Origin: an uncultured Collinsella sp.
Lineage (GTDB): Bacteria; Actinomycetota; Coriobacteriia; Coriobacteriales; Coriobacteriaceae
DNA length: 7,228 bases
Reading direction: 5' to 3'
Assembly (NCBI GenBank): GCA_900542125.1
Contig: UQMO01000079.1
Location: 1-7,228, forward strand
Part shown: piece after piece, positions 5,691 to 7,228 of the stretch
Numbering within the stretch: the stretch's first letter is position 1
How the letters are laid out: every line of letters begins with the position of its first letter
Position numbers and translations under genes: made by a program
The notes under the pieces: generated by a model
The model's database searches: none
The model's input: only the letters and a program-made list of their open reading frames with translations
What the model was told of the DNA's origin: nothing

Positions 5691-6905
5691 ATGTTCGCGA
5701 AGGATCGCGAAGCAATGCGCCTGACGCCGGCGGAGGTCAGGCTGATTCTTATTGAGTCCCTGCAGTGGTGCGCCAACAACGCGGTCTACTTTTTGGGGCT
5801 TATCGGTGCGGCCACGTATGATCTGGCCGGCACGGCCTTTTTGGTTGCCGCCATTACGCTCGTGCGCAATCTTATGACGTCGGCGGGCAATATGGTGTCG
5901 GGCTCGGTCATCGACCGTTTTGGTCCGCGCCGGACGTCGTTTGTGACGTGCGTGATTACGGCAGTGCTATCGCTTGGCGTGGGGTTGGCGCCGTTGTCTG
6001 TCCCCGGGCTTGTGTTTGCCGCGTGCGTCTTGGGGCTTGCGGGCGGCTTTATCAACACCTGCACGCATGCGTTTCCGGGATACCTGGAGTCGACCACCGA
6101 GGGTCGTACCCGCGTGAACGGCCTCATGGTGTTCTACAGCAATATCGCCTATACCGCTGGCCCGCTGCTCGGTGGTGCCATCGTGAGCTGTTTTGCCACG
6201 CAATCGGTCTATCTGCTCATGGCGGGCATGATGGGTGTGGCGGCCGTGCTCTCCTTGGGCTGTCACGAGTGTGTTGCTCCCGCAAAAGGGGGGAAGCCGA
6301 AGGGCGGTATTCTGGGCGGTATGGCCGAGGGCGCGCGACTTACGTTTCGCGACCACGACCTGCGCCTCATCTTTATCTCGGGCTTTTTGGGTTTCTTTGC
6401 GTTTGGCGCGTTCGATTCGCTGGAGTCGTTGTTCTATCGCGATGTGCTCAACGTGGATATCGTCTGGCTGGGCTGGCTGTCCTCGGTCGTGGGCCTCACT
6501 TCCTCGGTGGGTGCGTTCATCCTGACCAAGCTTTCTGCCCGCCATGTCAACCTGCGATTGCTGCTCGGCGCGCTCATGGCCGTGGGCATTGGGTCCATGG
6601 TGTACGTGGGCACCGATATGCTGGGGGTCGCGATTATCGGTCAGGCGATTAACGGTCTGGCCTGGGGATTCCTGGAACCGCTGCAGATGATCTTGATTCA
6701 GGAGCGCGCTGACATCAAATACCTGGGGCGCATTACTGGCTTTGTGCGTTTTGGCCTGATGAGCGCCGGCGTGCTGCCGCTGCTGGCGGCTCCGTTTTTG
6801 GCGGAGGCTTTGGGTGTCCAGACGGTACTGTTTGGGGCATCGACCATTATTGCGCTGGTAGGAACGCTGTTCTTTGTCACACAAGGGAGGCGCCAGAGGC
6901 GTTAG
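5691..6905 (+). CDS. MFS transporter
   Basis: This is a 404-residue major facilitator protein with about twelve hydrophobic segments in two halves, separated by a more polar central loop (around residues 198-225, with KGGKPKGG). The loop after helix 2 carries a clear motif A, GSVIDRFGPRR (residues 71-81). It is a secondary carrier of the cytoplasmic membrane, and neither substrate nor direction can be deduced. The ATG at 5691 has AGAAGGAG 5 nt upstream. The gene sits directly behind the terminator of the EIIC/EIID unit, mirroring the EamA gene behind the first terminator. Codon use is more mixed than in the PTS genes. A metabolite importer, a sugar exporter or a drug-type efflux carrier are all possible. 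The final codons contain a small CGCC-AGA-GGCG hairpin without a T-run, so no clear terminator is seen. Confidence 0.88.
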   Translation: MFAKDREAMRLTPAEVRLILIESLQWCANNAVYFLGLIGAATYDLAGTAFLVAAITLVRNLMTSAGNMVSGSVIDRFGPRRTSFVTCVITAVLSLGVGLAPLSVPGLVFAACVLGLAGGFINTCTHAFPGYLESTTEGRTRVNGLMVFYSNIAYTAGPLLGGAIVSCFATQSVYLLMAGMMGVAAVLSLGCHECVAPAKGGKPKGGILGGMAEGARLTFRDHDLRLIFISGFLGFFAFGAFDSLESLFYRDVLNVDIVWLGWLSSVVGLTSSVGAFILTKLSARHVNLRLLLGALMAVGIGSMVYVGTDMLGVAIIGQAINGLAWGFLEPLQMILIQERADIKYLGRITGFVRFGLMSAGVLPLLAAPFLAEALGVQTVLFGASTIIALVGTLFFVTQGRRQRR

Positions 6906-6923
6906 CTATACATTCAATTCTAA

Positions 6924-6936
6924 TTTAATACCACTC
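6924..6936 (-). promoter_or_regulatory. Inverted copy of the operator-like box
   Basis: On the minus strand this reads GAGTGGTATTAAA, identical over 13 bases to 3830-3842. With AGTGGTATTAAA at 6982-6993 it forms a 12-bp perfect inverted repeat separated by 46 bases. It may be an extra operator allowing DNA looping, or the stem of a long RNA hairpin after the MFS gene. No matching -10 is seen on the minus strand. Confidence 0.6.
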
Positions 6937-6980
6937 ACCAGAGAAATTCGACCGTTCACCGAGGATTGGAGCAGATTGAT

Positions 6981-7027
6981 AAGTGGTATTAAAAACACAT
7001 TAGGTGTATGTCTATAATTGGTATCGA
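6981..7027 (+). promoter_or_regulatory. Promoter with repeated TGGTAT boxes, upstream of the second SIS gene
   Basis: TATAAT lies at 7013-7018 with TTAAAA at 6989-6994 (18-bp spacer). TGGTATTAA (6984-6992) and TGGTATCGA (7019-7027) flank the core, again with starts exactly 35 bp apart. The blocks AGTGGTATTAAA and TCTATAATTGGTATC are shared with the promoter at 3830-3877, while the spacer between them is not conserved. This points to the two units being controlled by the same regulator. The predicted start is near 7025, giving a leader of about 50 nt. Confidence 0.78.
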
Positions 7028-7075
7028 AAAGAAACGCGATGTATAGAGTTGCGTGCAGGACAGAAAGGAAAAGCC

Positions 7076-7228
7076 ATGAAGGAAACCGAGAAGATCGAGA
7101 TCATGCACTTTAGCCAGGAGGGCTACGTCGAGGACGGCAAGAACGTCTACGAGACCGGCAAGAAGATGATTGAGCTCGCCGACAAGGTCGCCGACGAGGG
7201 CTACGACGCCGTGTTCCTGATGGGCGTC
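7076..7228 (+). CDS. Probable SIS-domain sugar-phosphate enzyme, N-terminal end (partial)
   Basis: Only the first 51 codons are present and the gene runs off the window. The ATG at 7076 follows AAAGGAA (7064-7070) at 5 nt and lies about 50 nt behind a good promoter. The protein begins MKETEKIEIMHFSQEGYVED, followed by a long helix (KNVYETGKKMIELADKVADEG) and then a hydrophobic strand YDAVFLMGV. A helix followed by a strand ending in a G-x-G/S-type turn is the usual entry to a SIS domain, as in FrlB-like deglycases and GlmS-type isomerases. The assignment therefore rests on pattern plus context, and the substrate is unknown. It may be a partner or paralogue of the SIS enzyme ending at 155. The two fragments cover opposite ends and cannot be compared. 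Confidence 0.6.
   Translation, partial: MKETEKIEIMHFSQEGYVEDGKNVYETGKKMIELADKVADEGYDAVFLMGV

Noticed and set aside
6905..6936. Divergent minus-strand promoter using the inverted box
   Set aside because: Reading the minus strand, no TATAAT-like hexamer lies at a usable distance from TTAAAT, and no minus-strand gene lies downstream.
1..7228. CRISPR arrays, tRNA or rRNA genes
   Set aside because: No short regularly spaced repeats and no tRNA- or rRNA-like sequence were seen on either strand; coding sequence fills most of the window.

Overview
The window is about 60% GC bacterial DNA with compact, same-strand operons. It is dominated by mannose-family (ManXYZ-type) phosphotransferase system (PTS) genes. 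The gene content, GC level and mixed GC-ending codon use resemble gut Actinobacteria of the Coriobacteriia, with Collinsella the best guess. That assignment is inference, because no rRNA or other taxonomic marker lies in the window.

Layout, all on the + strand. Bases 1-155 are the end of a SIS-domain sugar-phosphate enzyme whose C-terminus resembles fructoselysine-6-phosphate deglycase (FrlB). It is followed by a complete four-gene PTS: EIIA (202-621), EIIB (679-1161), EIIC (1220-1993) and EIID (1983-2807, overlapping EIIC). A strong intrinsic terminator (2837-2867) follows, then an EamA/DMT-type membrane carrier (2896-3786). A promoter with putative operators and a 138-nt structured leader (about 3830-4011) drives a second EIIC-EIID pair (4012-4785, 4775-5599) that has no EIIA or EIIB of its own. 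Another strong terminator (5635-5673) sits 17 nt before an MFS transporter (5691-6905). A second promoter/operator region, closely resembling the first, precedes a gene truncated by the window end (7076 on), which looks like the N-terminus of another SIS-domain enzyme.

The outstanding feature is that the two EIIC/EIID pairs share a 1,047-bp perfectly identical direct repeat (1760-2806 = 4552-5598). It covers all but the last base of EIID and the C-terminal 77 codons of EIIC. The upstream part of EIIC has diverged, most strongly in residues 101-178. This looks like recent homogenisation (gene conversion) or recent duplication that keeps the EIIC/EIID interface while one EIIC segment varies. 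The second pair probably borrows the EIIA and EIIB of the first operon.

Working model (inference): a sugar conjugate, possibly a glycated amino acid (Amadori or Heyns compound), is imported and phosphorylated by the PTS and then cleaved by the SIS enzymes. The EamA and MFS carriers may export a product or import a related compound. The shared promoter/operator architecture suggests that the second and third transcription units are co-regulated.
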